DNA of 64,000 bases, from positions 3,348,001 through 3,412,000 of the forward strand of contig NZ_AP026442.1 in NCBI RefSeq assembly GCF_027923705.1. The letters are read 5' to 3'. The DNA is from Cellulomonas sp. NTE-D12 (GTDB taxonomy: Bacteria; Actinomycetota; Actinomycetes; Actinomycetales; Cellulomonadaceae). The notes below the pieces were generated by a model that did not search any database, was not told where the DNA came from, and saw only the letters and a program-made list of their open reading frames with translations. Shown in pieces: positions 17,195 to 25,352 of the stretch (its first letter is position 1; each line of letters opens with the position of its first letter). Both the position numbers and the translations under genes were made by a program.

Positions 17195-18253
17195 GTGGCT
17201 CGACGAGTCGGCATCAAGGACGTTGCCCGGGAGGCGGGCGTGTCCCTCACGACGGTCTCGCACGCCCTGAACGACTCGCTGAACGGCCGGGTCAACGCCG
17301 AGACCCGCGAGCGGATCAAAGAGGTCGCCCGGCGGCTGAACTACCACCCGAACCGGCTGGCCCGCGGGCTGCGGACCAACAGCTCCGGGATGATCGGACT
17401 GCTGACCGAGGAGATCGCCACCACTCCGCACGCCGGCCGGATCATCCTCGGAGCGCAGGAAGCCGCCAGCCGGCACAACCTGACCCTGGCGATCATCAAT
17501 GCCGCCCTGCAGGCCGATGCCGACGAACGACGGAACGACGTGGTCGCCCTCCTCGACCGCCACGTCGACGGCATCATCTACGCGACCGTCTACCACGACA
17601 CGGTGACCCCGCCGCAGGAGCTGCTGTCGGTGCCGGCGGTGCTCATCGGTGCGACCGACCGGACCGGGAAGCTGCCGTCTGTGGTGCCGGACGAGCGACA
17701 GGGCGCCGCGGACGCGGTGCGTGACCTGCTGGCCGTCGGCCACAGACGCATTGCCTTCCTCAACGGTTGCGAGGACGTCCCCGCGACCCGCGGGCGACTG
17801 CTCGGTTACCACGACGCGATGGCCGAAGCTGGTGTCCCGGTTGACCCCAGGTTGCAGGCTGAGGTCGAGTCGGAGGCTCGCGGTGGGTACGCCGGAACGA
17901 TGCGACTGCTCGAGCAAGGTGGGGACCCGACCGCGATCTTCGCCTACAACGACCGGATGGCGATGGGCGTCTACCGCGCTCTCGCGGAGCGGCGCCGACG
18001 GATCCCTCAGGACGTGTCTGTCATCGGCTTCGACGACCAAGCACCGATCCCCGAAAGCCTGTTCCCGGGACTGACCACCGTGGCGCTGCCGCACTACGAG
18101 ATGGGCGCGTGGGCCGTCGAGACCCTCGCCACGCTGCTCGGGGACGAGGCAGCCACCGCAGACTCCGTGCTGATGCCCTGCCGCACGGTCCAGCGCGAGT
18201 CGATCGCCAAGCCGCACAAGACGCGGGCGCGGACTGGCACGGCCGCGTCCTGA
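17195..18253 (+). CDS. LacI family transcriptional regulator (unit B)
   Basis: This is a 352-residue LacI/GalR repressor. The helix-turn-helix (IKDVAREAGVSLTTVSHALN) starts at about residue 6, with a hinge at ARGLRTN and the sugar domain from residue 60. The GTG at 17195 is preferred to the GTG at 17177 because GAGGAG lies 10 bases before it. It shares the ligand-domain stretch EIATTPHAG..ILGAQE with the unit C LacI, marking the two as close paralogues that may sense related fructosides. It probably binds the dyad at 12303-12335. The 182-bp gap before it contains only a weak AACGGTT element near 17042. Confidence 0.9.
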   Translation: MARRVGIKDVAREAGVSLTTVSHALNDSLNGRVNAETRERIKEVARRLNYHPNRLARGLRTNSSGMIGLLTEEIATTPHAGRIILGAQEAASRHNLTLAIINAALQADADERRNDVVALLDRHVDGIIYATVYHDTVTPPQELLSVPAVLIGATDRTGKLPSVVPDERQGAADAVRDLLAVGHRRIAFLNGCEDVPATRGRLLGYHDAMAEAGVPVDPRLQAEVESEARGGYAGTMRLLEQGGDPTAIFAYNDRMAMGVYRALAERRRRIPQDVSVIGFDDQAPIPESLFPGLTTVALPHYEMGAWAVETLATLLGDEAATADSVLMPCRTVQRESIAKPHKTRARTGTAAS

Positions 18254-18323
18254 AGGCTGCGAGCGCGCGGCCGTCCGCGACTCCCCTGTGTTTCTCGGAC
18301 TCTCCTTGAGTAGAGGTGATTGC

Positions 18324-19244
18324 ATGCCCAACGGCGTCGATGTCGACGTGCTAGGCGAATGTGTCGCGGACACCATTCGATACAGCGCCCAGCACGAAGT
18401 GACCTACCCCGGCGGGAGCGCTGCGAACGTCGCGGTCGGGTTGGCCCGACTTGGCCGGCGCGTCGACTTCGCCACCTGCCTGGGGGACGACGAGCACGGA
18501 CAGCTGATGCGTGCGCACCTCGCACGCGAGCACGTGTACGTGACCAACGTCGCGGCGGAGGGCACTCCGACGCCCTCGGCGGTCGCGGTGCTCGACGAGA
18601 GTGGTGCGGCTGCCTACGAGTTCTCGGTCACGTGGGCAGAAGGCCCGAATCTGCCGGCACCGCGAGGCTCGCATCTGCACCTCGGCTCCTTCCCCGTCTT
18701 CTTGTCTTCGGCCCCTGCTGAGCTGGACGCTCTGCTGCAGTCCGTTCGGGACCACAGCTCGCTCAGCCTGGATCCGAACGTCCGCCCCGAGCTGATGGGT
18801 GACCCGCACCGCTCGCGCGAGCGGCTGGAGAGCGTCCTTGGGTTCGTCGACGTGGTCAAGGCCAGCGACGAGGACATCGCCTGGCTGTACGACGGGGCCG
18901 ACGCCGAGTCGGTCGCGCGAGGCTGGCTGGAGGCCGGTCCAGGCCTGGCTGTCGTCACGATGGGCGCCAACGGGTGCTTCGCGGTGAGCCAGCACGGCAC
19001 GTGCCGTGTGCCGCCGGTTCGCGTGGACGTGGTCGACACGGTGGGCGCCGGCGACACGCTGATGGCGGCTCTCATCGACGGCTTGATGGATGCCCGCACT
19101 CTCGGGCCCCGGTCCAGCCACCGTCTGGCGGGACTGGACGCGGACGAGCTGCGGAAGGTCCTAGCTCGCGCTGGTCGCGCCGCGGCGATCAACGTCTCGA
19201 GGGCAGGAGCCAACCCACCGTCCAAGGAAGAACTCGACGGCTGA
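18324..19244 (+). CDS. PfkB family carbohydrate kinase, probable fructokinase
   Basis: This is a 306-residue ribokinase/PfkB family sugar kinase. The N-terminal substrate motif PGGSAANVAVGLARLG is near residues 29-44, and the C-terminal signature DTVGAGDT contains the catalytic base Asp244. It would transfer ATP phosphate to a free sugar in the cytoplasm. The position after the unit B lacI, in a locus that releases fructose, makes fructose the likely substrate. The ATG at 18324 follows AGAGGTG; the frame upstream (from 18288) lacks a site. Confidence 0.87.
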   Translation: MPNGVDVDVLGECVADTIRYSAQHEVTYPGGSAANVAVGLARLGRRVDFATCLGDDEHGQLMRAHLAREHVYVTNVAAEGTPTPSAVAVLDESGAAAYEFSVTWAEGPNLPAPRGSHLHLGSFPVFLSSAPAELDALLQSVRDHSSLSLDPNVRPELMGDPHRSRERLESVLGFVDVVKASDEDIAWLYDGADAESVARGWLEAGPGLAVVTMGANGCFAVSQHGTCRVPPVRVDVVDTVGAGDTLMAALIDGLMDARTLGPRSSHRLAGLDADELRKVLARAGRAAAINVSRAGANPPSKEELDG

Positions 19245-19284
19245 CGCCCGCTGCCGTGCGCGACGGTTTGCGGGCGTCAGCCGT
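19237..19284. terminator. Bidirectional terminator between units B and C
   Basis: A perfect 15-bp stem (ACGGCTGACGCCCGC with its complement) closes an 18-base loop. It overlaps the PfkB stop codon and ends just before the convergent GH32 stop, so it separates the two converging operons. Confidence 0.8.
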
Positions 19285-19290
19285 ACGGGG

Positions 19291-20610
19291 CTAGCGGCGC
19301 CGACTGACTTCCCGCACCTCGACGCGAGACAGCGGCGAGGTGGCCAGCAGGCGTTCGCAGAAGGTGATGGTCCCGTCGGCCGCGAAGACCTCGACGACGG
19401 ATCCGTCGACGATGATCGTGACGTCGATCTCCTCGCTCGCGGGAAGGGGAGCAGTCGCCGCCACGGCGGTTGCCGCCGGAGGCATCTCTCCGCAACCGCT
19501 CCGGTCGAGGCTCAGCGTTCCCGCGTCACCATCGACCGTCAGAACGACAGTCTGCTGATCGCGGTCGTCGAGAAGCCTGACGGACGCTGACGTGCCGTGC
19601 CCGCACGGCAGCCGCAGGTGTGTCACGGCCGGGCCGCCGCCCTCGTGTCCGCCCAGGACCGGCCGTTGCCTCAGTCGGCGAACTCCGTCCGTCCCTGTGA
19701 CGACGTCGAGCTGGCGTACGAGTGACATGGCTCCACGCCACGGCGCGGAGGGCAGGTCGCGGGCGTACTGCCATGAGTCCGCCCACGCGATCGTCAGCGC
19801 CCGGCCGTCCGGAACTCCTCCCCATGCGACGGCGGCGTAGTAGTCGTGGCCGTAGTCCAGCCAACGGGGCGACTCATCGCCGTCGGGCACGAACGTGTAG
19901 CCGTCGAAGTCCCCCAGGACGTACTGGCTCGCGGATCCACCGGTGGGGCCGCCGGGGTTGACCGACAGCAGGAGGACCCACGCACGGTCGCCGTCCGCGG
20001 TCGGGACCGTGAGCAGAGCCGGGCACTCCCACAGCGCCTCGGTGGTCCAGGCGGGCCCCACTGTCGACGAGAAGGCCCACGAGCGCAGGTCACGGGAGGT
20101 GTAGAGGGACAGCCGGTGGTCGACGGACTCGGCGACGACCATCACCCAGTGGTCCTCGTGCCAGAAGACGTAGGGATCACGAAAGTCCGACGCGCCGACG
20201 TCGAGCACGGGGTTGCCCTCGTAGCGCCGCCAGGTGAGCCCCTCGTCGTTGCTGACGGCGAGGGATTGGGCCTGCACGCCAGCACGCGGAGACGGAGAGC
20301 GGTAGGCGCTGGTGTAGACGGCCACCATGGCGCCGGCCCCGAAGCCGGCGGTGTCGTCGGTGTCGACGACTGCGCTGCCGGAGAACACCATCTCGTCCGG
20401 AAGGGCCGGGATGGCGGTGCCGAGGTCGGTCCAGTGCACGAGGTCCGTGGAGGTCGCGTGACCCCACGACATCTCGCCCCACTCGGGACCGAACGGGTTG
20501 GACTGGAAGAACAGGTGGTAGGTGCCGTCGTGGAAGACGAGCCCGTTGGGGTCGTTGAGCCAGCGGTCGGCGGTGGTGAAGTGCCAGGACGGTCGCAGAA
20601 CGGTGCTCAC
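19291..20610 (-). CDS. GH32 exo-fructanase / beta-fructofuranosidase (unit C)
   Basis: This is a 439-residue GH32 enzyme with the full canonical triad: nucleophile Asp20 in WLNDPNG, Asp145 in FRDPYVF, and acid/base Glu195 in WECPALL. The C-terminal beta-sandwich contains IIVDGSVVEVFAADG. There is no signal peptide, so it acts on imported fructo-oligosaccharides, for example from levan or inulin. It is the last gene of the unit C operon, and its ATG follows the MalG stop almost immediately. It differs from the unit A GH32 in keeping the second Asn of the nucleophile motif, which suggests a different chain-length or linkage preference. Confidence 0.92.
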   Translation of the reverse strand: MSTVLRPSWHFTTADRWLNDPNGLVFHDGTYHLFFQSNPFGPEWGEMSWGHATSTDLVHWTDLGTAIPALPDEMVFSGSAVVDTDDTAGFGAGAMVAVYTSAYRSPSPRAGVQAQSLAVSNDEGLTWRRYEGNPVLDVGASDFRDPYVFWHEDHWVMVVAESVDHRLSLYTSRDLRSWAFSSTVGPAWTTEALWECPALLTVPTADGDRAWVLLLSVNPGGPTGGSASQYVLGDFDGYTFVPDGDESPRWLDYGHDYYAAVAWGGVPDGRALTIAWADSWQYARDLPSAPWRGAMSLVRQLDVVTGTDGVRRLRQRPVLGGHEGGGPAVTHLRLPCGHGTSASVRLLDDRDQQTVVLTVDGDAGTLSLDRSGCGEMPPAATAVAATAPLPASEEIDVTIIVDGSVVEVFAADGTITFCERLLATSPLSRVEVREVSRRR

Positions 20611-20611
20611 A

Positions 20612-21526
20612 TCAACCCTTCACACCGGAGGACGCGATCGACCCGATGAACGCCTTCTGGAAGGCGAGGAACAGTGCCAGCACGGGAAGGGTGATCATCG
20701 ACGCGTACGCCATGACCTGGCCCCACGACACGTTGAGCTGGAAGAAGTACTGGATGCCGATCATCACCGGCCGCAGCTCCTCGGACTGCACCACCATCAG
20801 CGGCCACAGGTAGGAGTTCCAAGCCGGCAGGAAGGTCAGGATCGCAACCGTGGCGATCGCAGGCCCGGACAGCGGCATGACGACGTTGCGGTAGATCCGG
20901 AACCACCCGGCCCCGTCCATCCGGGCCGCCTCGTCCAGCTCCTTCGGGATCGACGTGAAGTACTGGTAGAAGAGGTAGACCGAGAACGCGTTGGCCACGA
21001 ACGGGATGATCTGCACCTGGTAGGTGTCCAGCCAGCCGGTCGTCAGCTGCAGGTGGAAGCCGTTCATCGTCAGCCACGGCAGCTTGTTCACCCACCACAC
21101 CAGAGGCAGGGCAAGAGTCTCGAACGGCAGGATCAACGTCGCGATGATCCCGGTGAGCACGAGCTGCTTGCCTCGCCACTGCAGCCGCGCAAGGGCGAAG
21201 GCAGCCAGGGAGTTGACGAGCAGACCCAGCACGACCGTGAGCACGGAGATGCCGATCGAGTTCATCAGGAACCGGGCGAACGGCACTCTGGCGAACACGG
21301 CGCTGTAGTTGGCGAACGAGACGTGGCCCAGCGGCACGAACGCCCGCCACGAGCGCAGGTCGGCGAAGATCTGCAGGTCCGGCTTGAGTGAGGACACGAA
21401 GAGGAACAGCAGCGGCCCAGCGAAGAGCAGGGCGAGCAGGATTCGTCCTGTCTGGACGAGCCAGCCGGCGCGCCGGCGGTGCGCGGAACGGCCCGCGCGA
21501 GGCGGGTTCTCGACGACGGTGCTCAT
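20612..21526 (-). CDS. Sugar ABC transporter permease, MalG type (unit C)
   Basis: This is a 304-residue CUT1 permease with six helices. The EAA loop is DEAARMDGAGWFRIYRNVV, and the C-terminus is a GVKG ending. Its start is 2 bases from the stop of the MalF gene and its stop is 1 base from the GH32 start. This is tight packing that indicates one transcript. Confidence 0.92.
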   Translation of the reverse strand: MSTVVENPPRAGRSAHRRRAGWLVQTGRILLALLFAGPLLFLFVSSLKPDLQIFADLRSWRAFVPLGHVSFANYSAVFARVPFARFLMNSIGISVLTVVLGLLVNSLAAFALARLQWRGKQLVLTGIIATLILPFETLALPLVWWVNKLPWLTMNGFHLQLTTGWLDTYQVQIIPFVANAFSVYLFYQYFTSIPKELDEAARMDGAGWFRIYRNVVMPLSGPAIATVAILTFLPAWNSYLWPLMVVQSEELRPVMIGIQYFFQLNVSWGQVMAYASMITLPVLALFLAFQKAFIGSIASSGVKG

Positions 21527-21528
21527 GG

Positions 21529-22470
21529 TCAGTCCTTCTCGCGAGTGAGGAACCGCTGCACGCCCGAGACGATCAGGACGAGCACGAAGAAGACGAGGGA
21601 GATCGCGGAGGCGTAGCCGGTGGCCAGCTGCTGGTACCCGGTGCGCACCGCCATGTAGACGACGGTCGTCGTCGAGTCCAACGGGCCGCCCTGCGTCATC
21701 ACGCTGATCTGCGTGAACAGCGACAGCGCTGCGATGGTGATGGTGATGAGGATGAACGTGCGGGTGGCGAGCAGGCTCGGCCAGGTGATGTACCGGAACC
21801 GCTTCCAGCCGACTGCACCGTCCAGGTCCCCGGCTTCGTAAAGCTCAGCAGGGATGGTCTGAAGGCCGGAAAGCCAGATGATCATGTGGAAGCCGACGGC
21901 CTGCCAGATCGACATGACGATGATGGCCGGCATGGCGGTGCGCGGGTCGTTGAGCCAGTCGATCGGTGCATAGCTGGGATGCACGGCGCTGATCAGCGCG
22001 TTGAGCAGACCGTCCTTCTGGTACAGGAACCGCCACAGCAGCGAGACCACGACCATGGAGGTCACGACCGGCACGAAGTAGACGGTCCGGAAGAAGTTCG
22101 TCCCTCGCACCTTCGCGTTGACGAGCAGTGCCAGCACGAGTGCCAGACCGGCCTGGATCGGGACCACCACGACGGCGAAGTAGAAGGTGTTGCGGAGCGA
22201 GGCCCAGAAGACCGGGTCGGAGAACAGGTTGGCGAAGTTGTGCAGCCCGACGAATGTCGCCGGTCGTGGCGAGATGAGGCGGGCGTTGGTGAACGCGAGC
22301 ACGAAGGCGAGCATCACCGGCACGACGATGAACAGGATGAGCAGCGCTACAGCAGGCCCGGCCATCCACAGGGCGGTCAGTCCTTCGTGGCGTCGCGCCG
22401 CGTGCGTTGCTGCTGGGACATCCCGCCGCCCGCGGAAGGCTCGTGCCCGAGCTGGGGAGATGACGGTCAT
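21529..22470 (-). CDS. Sugar ABC transporter permease, MalF type (unit C)
   Basis: This is a 313-residue CUT1 permease. A basic N-terminus of about 30 residues precedes the first helix (GPAVALLILFIVVPVMLAF). The ATPase-docking loop reads EAGDLDGAVGWKRFRYITW, with Gly in place of the usual second Ala of EAA. It is preceded by the SBP gene, with a hairpin in the gap. Confidence 0.92.
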   Translation of the reverse strand: MTVISPARARAFRGRRDVPAATHAARRHEGLTALWMAGPAVALLILFIVVPVMLAFVLAFTNARLISPRPATFVGLHNFANLFSDPVFWASLRNTFYFAVVVVPIQAGLALVLALLVNAKVRGTNFFRTVYFVPVVTSMVVVSLLWRFLYQKDGLLNALISAVHPSYAPIDWLNDPRTAMPAIIVMSIWQAVGFHMIIWLSGLQTIPAELYEAGDLDGAVGWKRFRYITWPSLLATRTFILITITIAALSLFTQISVMTQGGPLDSTTTVVYMAVRTGYQQLATGYASAISLVFFVLVLIVSGVQRFLTREKD

Positions 22471-22489
22471 GACAGACCTCCGGATGGGT

Positions 22490-22524
22490 CGCGCGGGCCG
22501 GCCGTCGGGCGGCCGGCCCGCGCG
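22490..22524 (-). terminator. Intra-operon hairpin after binding-protein gene (unit C)
   Basis: A perfect 15-bp GC-only stem (CGCGCGGGCCGGCCG with its complement) closes a 5-base loop, 7 bases after the SBP stop. It sits where units A, B and E have theirs. Confidence 0.7.
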
Positions 22525-22530
22525 GGGACG

Positions 22531-23835
22531 TCAGAAGGCGTAGTCGCCGTTCTGCTTGATGTCGTTGTCGATGTCCGAGACGACCTTGTCGAGGATCGTC
22601 TTGGGGTCACCGCCGGAGAGGATGTCCTGCGTGGCCTTCTGGTACACCGAGGTGATGAACGGGTAGGCGGGCGTCACCGGGCGGACCACCGCGTACTTCT
22701 GGGCGAACGTGCGGAAGATCTCCGAAGCGCCGCCGGCCGCGTACTCCGGCATCGTGGCGGCCGCTGCGTCCGTGGCGGGGATGGTGCCCGTCGCCTTGGC
22801 CAACGCCGCGACGTACTTCGTCTGGTGGCTGAACTTCAGGTATGCCTGGGCGCCAGCGGTGTTGTCGCACTGGGCAGTGATCGCCCACTGCCAGGACCCG
22901 CCGCCGACCTTCGGCCCCTGGCCCAGGTCCACCGGCGGGATGACCAAGGCGTCGTCGCCGAACGCCTTCGTCACGGTCGCGTCGGCCCAGCTGCCCGAGT
23001 ACAGGATCGCGGACTTGCCGTTCGCGAAGTCCGCCGTCGGGTCCGCGCCGGACTTGGCCGACATGTAGCCGTCCTTGACCAGGCCCTGCATCCAACCGGC
23101 CCAGTCGATCGCCTGGGCGCCGTTGAGCACGCCGTCAGCCTTCTTGTACGTGCTCCGGTCGATCAGATCGCCCCCCGCGGACTGCAGGAAGGGCGAGTAG
23201 GCGTAGGTGATCCACTCCCCCGTACCGCCGGTGCCCAGGTCGAGCGCGTAGGGGTACTTCCCGGTCGCCTTGAGCTTGGCCAGGACGTCCGCGAACTCGC
23301 TCTTGGTCCACGGCTGGGCGACCGTGGGCACCCGCGCCCCGACCGACTGCAGGATCGACTTGCGGGTGTAGAAGGCCAGAGCCACGTCGTAGTGGCCGAA
23401 CGAGTAGACCTTGTCGTTCACCTTGCCCACCGTGCTGGCGAGCTGGCCGCTCCACTCGCTGTCAGGAAGGCCCAGCGGCTTGATGTAGCCCGCCCACGCC
23501 CAGTTGGGCACGTTGGGCGAGTCGATGTCCACGATGCACGGCAGCTTCTTCGCCGAGGCCGCCGCGACGACGGCGTCGTTGTACGACGCCTGCGGGAACG
23601 ACTGGAGCTTGACCGTGTACTGCGACTGGCTCGAGTTGAAGTCGTCGACGATCTTCTGGTCGGCGGCGAGCTCGGCGTCGTTGCCGCCGTTGTGGGTCCA
23701 CAGGCTGATCGTTCCGCCACCCGCGCCGCTGCTCTGCGGCGAGGACGACGAGCCTGACGAGCAGGCGGCAAGCGTGGCGACAACCGTCACGGCTAGGCTT
23801 GCTGCCGCGAGGCGTCGAACGGTGTGACGTGACAC
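22531..23835 (-). CDS. Extracellular sugar-binding lipoprotein (unit C SBP)
   Basis: This is a 434-residue family-1 solute-binding protein with lipobox ATLAAC (lipidated Cys25) and a Ser-rich linker. The mature domain starts GTISLWTHNGGNDAELA and ends with a typical helix (DPKTILDKVVSDIDND). It starts with GTG at 23835, with GGAGG about 8 bases upstream. Its position between lacI and the permeases, with GH32 at the operon end, suggests fructo-oligosaccharide uptake. Confidence 0.92.
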   Translation of the reverse strand: MSRHTVRRLAAASLAVTVVATLAACSSGSSSSPQSSGAGGGTISLWTHNGGNDAELAADQKIVDDFNSSQSQYTVKLQSFPQASYNDAVVAAASAKKLPCIVDIDSPNVPNWAWAGYIKPLGLPDSEWSGQLASTVGKVNDKVYSFGHYDVALAFYTRKSILQSVGARVPTVAQPWTKSEFADVLAKLKATGKYPYALDLGTGGTGEWITYAYSPFLQSAGGDLIDRSTYKKADGVLNGAQAIDWAGWMQGLVKDGYMSAKSGADPTADFANGKSAILYSGSWADATVTKAFGDDALVIPPVDLGQGPKVGGGSWQWAITAQCDNTAGAQAYLKFSHQTKYVAALAKATGTIPATDAAAATMPEYAAGGASEIFRTFAQKYAVVRPVTPAYPFITSVYQKATQDILSGGDPKTILDKVVSDIDNDIKQNGDYAF

Positions 23836-23919
23836 TGAAGGCCCTCCGAAATCACTGGATGTCGCTCATCTGGTGGTGTTCGACGCCGGAAGGCGTCGGC
23901 AGGATCGCCGCTCCGGCCG

Positions 23920-24951
23920 CTACCGGGGCGGCGATCCGACCGAGGCTCGGTGCACGACCTCGCCTCGGAGCTCTGCATGGCGCACCGGCGACGGCTGACC
24001 CGTCGCGCGCGCCGCGATCTCCACGTACAGCTGCTCAGCCGCCCACGCACCCATCTCGAGATGGGGCAGAGCGACGGTCGTCAACGCGGGGTCTACCGCC
24101 GCTGAGAGGATCGCCAGGTCGTCAAAGCCCACGACCGACAGGTCATCCGGGATGCGCAGGCCGAGCCTGCGTGCGCTGTTGTACGCCCCCATCGCCATCA
24201 GGTCGTTGAAGCAGAACAGGCCCGTCGGCCGGTCCGGGCGGTCGAGCAACCGCATGGCGGCCTCGGCCGCATGCCCTGCCGTGGGTGAGACGTACACCAC
24301 GGTGACGTCCTCGGCAGGGATGCCAGCCGCGGCTGCGCGGGCAAGGAACCCGGCGGGGCGACCAGACGCGGCGGGGATGGGATCCGCATTGCCGATCATC
24401 GCCAGCCGTCGGTGTCCAGCGTCGATCAAAACCTGGGCCGCGTCCTCGCCACCCGCGTACTCGTCCGGGGAGACCCACGACCGATCGTCGGTGGTGCGGG
24501 CGTTGAGGACGACGACGGGTGCTCCGTGCAACGAGGCCGGCACGGTGACGACCCGGTGGTACATCGCGGCGTAGAGCACTCCGTCGATGTCGCGGCTGAG
24601 GAGCTCGCGGATCTCGCGGTTCTCCAGCTCCGCGTCGTAGCTGGTGTTGGTCACGAGCAGCACTCCGTCGTGCTGCCGCACGACCTCCTGTGCACCCAAT
24701 ATCAGCTTGCCGGCGAAGGGAGTGGTGGCGATCTCGTCGCCGACGAACCCCACGGAGTCGGAGCGCCGCGTGCGCAACGCCCGCGCCACGGCGTTGGCCG
24801 AGTAGCCCAGTTCGGCAGCAGCCGCATGCACACGAGCGCGGGTCTTCTCGGACGTACGGGTCCCCGGCGTGTTGTTCAGCACGTGCGAGACAGTCGTCGG
24901 CGACACGCCAGCACGGATCGCCACGTCACGGATGCTCGCCCGCTCGCTCAT
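23920..24951 (-). CDS. LacI family transcriptional regulator (unit C)
   Basis: This is a LacI/GalR repressor of about 343 residues. The helix-turn-helix is IRDVAIRAGVSPTTVSHVLN and the hinge is ARALRTR. The ligand domain contains EIATTPFAG..ILGAQE, closely matching the unit B LacI. The ATG at 24951 (or the adjacent one at 24954) follows GAGAGG; the frame runs upstream to 25044 but through the promoter. It is the first gene of lacI-SBP-permease-permease-GH32, so it would repress its own operon. Outside the fructose context the effector is unknown. Confidence 0.9.
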   Translation of the reverse strand: MSERASIRDVAIRAGVSPTTVSHVLNNTPGTRTSEKTRARVHAAAAELGYSANAVARALRTRRSDSVGFVGDEIATTPFAGKLILGAQEVVRQHDGVLLVTNTSYDAELENREIRELLSRDIDGVLYAAMYHRVVTVPASLHGAPVVVLNARTTDDRSWVSPDEYAGGEDAAQVLIDAGHRRLAMIGNADPIPAASGRPAGFLARAAAAGIPAEDVTVVYVSPTAGHAAEAAMRLLDRPDRPTGLFCFNDLMAMGAYNSARRLGLRIPDDLSVVGFDDLAILSAAVDPALTTVALPHLEMGAWAAEQLYVEIAARATGQPSPVRHAELRGEVVHRASVGSPPR

Positions 24952-24987
24952 CATCGCCTCTCGCCCCGTTGCGGTTGCGACCCCGGT

Positions 24988-25044
24988 AAATCGGTTTGGC
25001 AGGTCGGTGACAAAACGATGTACCAACACGGGCGCACGTGTCAA
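24988..25044 (-). promoter_or_regulatory. Promoter and LacI-type operators of unit C
   Basis: On the minus strand a -35 TTGACA (25039-25044) and -10 TACATC (25017-25022) are 16 bp apart. Downstream lie ACATCGTTTTGT (about 25010-25021) and the dyad AAACCGATTT (24988-24997), both with a central CG as in LacI-family sites. The core differs from the AAACGTTT sites of units A and B. Confidence 0.6.
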
Positions 25045-25271
25045 GCCCGCAGGTGCAGCCGCCTCGATGGGGCTACCGAGTGGGCCTCAGGCGCTCGCCG
25101 TGCAGGGACGCCAGGTCTGCCCGCGGTGACTGACCGCCGAGGTCGTGCCAGCGGCGCGCCCTCGGGTCTGAACGGCGGAGGGTTCAGGACGGCCGCATCG
25201 CATGGCACCTGCTGGCGCCTCGTCCCGGTAACGGTCGGCCCACTTCTTGCCAGCCGCAGGCGAGCGCGAGT

Positions 25272-25326
25272 GTCGGCGACGCCTGAAGACTGATCAGGGA
25301 TCGTCGGCTGAAATCTGACCAGGCTG
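25272..25326. repeat. IS21 left terminal inverted repeat
   Basis: The outer end begins TGTC. An inner part reads TGATCAGGGATCGTCGGCTG and matches the right end with a few mismatches. IS21 elements typically have such multiple transposase-binding repeats at each end. Confidence 0.8.
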
Positions 25327-25352
25327 CCGTGATCCTGCGGAGGGTGATCGGT

